From assembly GCA_039621445.1 (NCBI GenBank), contig CP154954.1, forward strand, positions 48,153,847-48,217,846: a stretch of 64,000 bases of DNA. Reading direction: 5' to 3'. The position numbers and the translations under genes are program-made. The notes under the pieces were generated by a model that was given only the letters and a program-made list of their open reading frames with translations, was not told the origin of the DNA and searched no databases. This DNA is from Euglena gracilis (Eukaryota > Euglenida > Euglenophyceae > Euglenales). Shown here piece by piece: positions 62,073 through 64,000 of this stretch; within the stretch, counting starts at the first letter, position 1, and each line of letters starts with the position of its first letter.

Positions 62073-63523
62073 AAGCACCTCTGGTCAGCCATGCCCTTGG
62101 GCCCAGCATCGCGCAGCATCGCCCAGCATCGCCCAGCATCGCCTTTGGAGCCCTTGAAGGTGTACCTATAATGCCTGTTGCTTTTGCCGCTCTAGCCCAC
62201 TTTTGGTTACTTTTGGCCATCTTTGGTTGCTTTTTGACCACTTTGACCACTTTTGACTGCTTTTTGCCCACATTGACCACTTTTGACTGCTTTTTGACCA
62301 CTGTTGCCCACATTTGCTGCCTTTTGACCAATTTTGACTGCTTCTTGACCACTTTTGCTGCTTTTTGCCCACCTTTGCCCATTTCCAACCACCTTTGCAG
62401 CTTTTTTGATCACTTTTGATGCTTTTTGACCACTTTGGGCCCCTTTTGCCTGCTTTTTGACCACTTTTGACAACTTTTGTTGCTTTTCAACCACTTTTGC
62501 CCACGTTTGCTACTTTTTGCCCACTTTTGGCCATTGTTGCTGCTTTTTGATCACTTTCACTTTTTTTTTACCCACTTTTGCTGCTTTTGACCACTTTTGC
62601 CCACTTTTTTACCACTTTTGCAGCTTTCTGGCCACTTTTACCCCACTTTTGCCTGCTTTTTGACCACTTTTTGACCACTTTTGCTGCTTTTGCCGGAGGA
62701 TGTGGTGCAGGCCTGTGAGATGGCAACATCGAGTGCAAGTTGCAAGCCTCTTGCCGGTCAGACAAACAAAATCCAAAACAGTTGTTGTGCTGGAGGGTGG
62801 AGGGTGGCACCCCATCTTGTCCATCTGCATCTTGTCCAGTATCTGCATCTTGTCCAGTATCTGCATCTTGTCCATCAACTGCATCTTGTCCACCATCTGC
62901 ATGTTGTCCAGTGTCTGCATCCAGTTCATCTTGTCCAGCATCGGCATCTTGTCCAGTATCTGCATCTTCTCCGGCATCTGCATCTTGTCCAGCATCGGCA
63001 TCTTGTCCAGCATCTGCGCCTTGTCCATTATCTGTCCAGTATTCATCCGTTGGCTGCTGACCAAGCCAAAATAACCACAAAAGCCCAAAAAATGGCCACA
63101 AAAAGCCCAAAATTGACCGCAAAAGGCCCCAAAAAGCAACCAAAATAACCAAAAATTGCCCAAAAACGCCAACAATGTCCACAAAAGATTGTGAAAAATG
63201 ACCCAAAATCACCGCAAAAAGGCGCAAAATGGCCAAAAATGCCATAAAATCTGCTCAAAAAGGCCCCAATTAGCCCAATATTTGCCAAAGCAGCGATAAA
63301 TAGCCCCCCAAATTTGCAAAAAATTGACCCATTATGGCCAAAAAGGGTGTAAAACTGGAGCTTTGTGGGAAAATTGACCAAAAATAGTTCAATTCTCCAA
63401 AATATACAAAAAAAATGCTAGCATCCCCCAGCATCGCCTAGCATCGCCCAGCATCGGAACCCCACCTCTGGTCTCCAAAAATCCAGCATCGCCCAGCATC
63501 GCCCAGCATCATCAGAGGTGCTT
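62073..63523. mobile_element. Mutator-like element with satellite arms and 10-bp target duplication
   Basis: GAGAACGACC occurs immediately before (62063-62072) and after (63524-63533). The ends are inverted: AAGCACCTCTG at the left and CAGAGGTGCTT at the right. Next inside both ends lie tandem CAGCATCGCC units (62106-62145; 63420-63510). Then come a TTTTGACCACTTTTGCTGC satellite on the left (62190-62690) and the opposite-strand version (AAAATGGCC, CAAAAATTG) on the right (63060-63380). The centre is an 18-bp minisatellite (62810-63045). No transposase is visible. A 9-11 bp duplication suggests the Mutator superfamily; that is inference. Confidence 0.8.
62812..63045. repeat. 18-bp minisatellite (GCATCTTGTCCAGTATCT)
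   Basis: About 13 degenerate tandem copies of an 18-base unit. Because the unit is a multiple of three, the minus strand reads without stops as a hexapeptide repeat (MQILDK-like) in one frame and as Asp/Ala/Gly/Gln in another. It sits in the middle of the transposable element. Confidence 0.9.
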
Positions 63524-63533
63524 GAGAACGACC

Positions 63534-64000
63534 GCCTTCTGGTTTATCCCCCTTCCACACTGCTTCTGACTGTGCATACCACCGTTGCCTCCTCCGGAGG
63601 CATGTTGAAGATGAAGAAGAGCCAGAAAAAAAAGAGGTGGTTTGGGCATTTTGTCTGAAATTCAGCAAAAACGGCAGCTTTTCAAAGAAAAAATGCTGTA
63701 AGACTCCTTTAAAAAAAACAATTAAAAAGGCCTTGAATTTTTCAGAACTTGGAGGACTCCTTCCGAAAACCCCCCAAAATTTTTCGATTGCTGCCACCGA
63801 CTGCTGAAACAGGCGTCTCTCCGTCCATATCTTGAATCACTTCTTCGTCAGCCTTCCCCGAACCCTGATTTTAGGCCACCAAAACCGTTGGGTTCCAGGA
63901 GGAGGGCTCTGGGAGGTGCTTTTGTTTCTCCTGAGAAATCAACCTCAGGTTTTTTGGCTGTTTTTCGGGACAAAATATCACCTTTACCGCAGCTCACCCG
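63534..64000. other. Right end of window, nothing recognised
   Basis: AT-moderate sequence with a minus frame (63797-63438) that overlaps the end of the transposable element and has no recognisable domain. No feature supported. Confidence 0.5.

Noticed and set aside
62812-63045. CRISPR-like array
   Set aside because: The 18-bp units are directly adjacent, without unique spacers, and diverge gradually. It is a minisatellite.

Overview
This 64 kb window is nuclear DNA of a eukaryote, most likely a single-celled alga or other protist. The evidence is genes split into short GC-rich exons separated by long low-complexity introns, GT...AG introns whose pyrimidine tracts are often pure C runs, long (CA)n/(GT)n/(GA)n microsatellites, TTAGGG-type interstitial repeats and many small DNA transposons. 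I cannot name the species. A LOG-family gene fragment fits a lineage with plant- or alga-like gene content, but this is weak. I see no bacterial operons, no rRNA, no tRNA and no CRISPR.

Genes from left to right: (1) a plus-strand coiled-coil protein (about 1353-4380); (2) a minus-strand fragment of a LOG-family nucleotide-binding protein (6598-6171); (3) a minus-strand TLDc-domain protein (16743-13208); (4) a minus-strand glutathione S-transferase (24582-20163), nearly complete at exon level; (5) a possible small minus-strand membrane protein (25514-24901); (6) a minus-strand METTL25/RRNAD1-type methyltransferase-like gene of about 11.5 kb (38937-27446); (7) a minus-strand NADH pyrophosphatase / NAD-cap decapping Nudix protein of the NUDT12/NudC type (48464-43362); (8) a plus-strand acidic protein of unknown function (49261-51074), divergent from gene 7 and convergent with gene 9; (9) a minus-strand gene that appears to join a SAM domain to three BAG-like hairpins (60396-51192). 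Genes 7-9 form the densest block. They look like independent housekeeping or stress genes (glutathione, NAD/RNA-cap turnover, TLDc oxidation resistance, BAG co-chaperone), not a linked pathway. Exon coordinates are read by eye from homology, reading frame and splice consensus. Some are exact to the base, others are approximate and marked so.

The rest is dominated by non-autonomous DNA transposons, several with target-site duplications (TSDs) readable in the sequence. There are two Mutator-like composites (2061-3700 with a 9-bp TSD, 62073-63523 with a 10-bp TSD); the arms of the first are arrays of GC-rich palindromes and the arms of the second are inverted satellites. Several hAT-like families have 8-bp TSDs (6920-7150; 10727-11577; 40843-41275; five copies of a CAGGCTG...CAGCCTG family; two copies of a CAGGG...CCCTG family inside introns of the Nudix gene). 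One CAGGCTG copy at 50324-50632 interrupts an open reading frame that becomes continuous again if the element and one TSD are removed. The strongest candidates for something undescribed are this exon-inserted (possibly intron-forming) element, the palindrome-armed composite element, and the SAM plus triple-BAG architecture.
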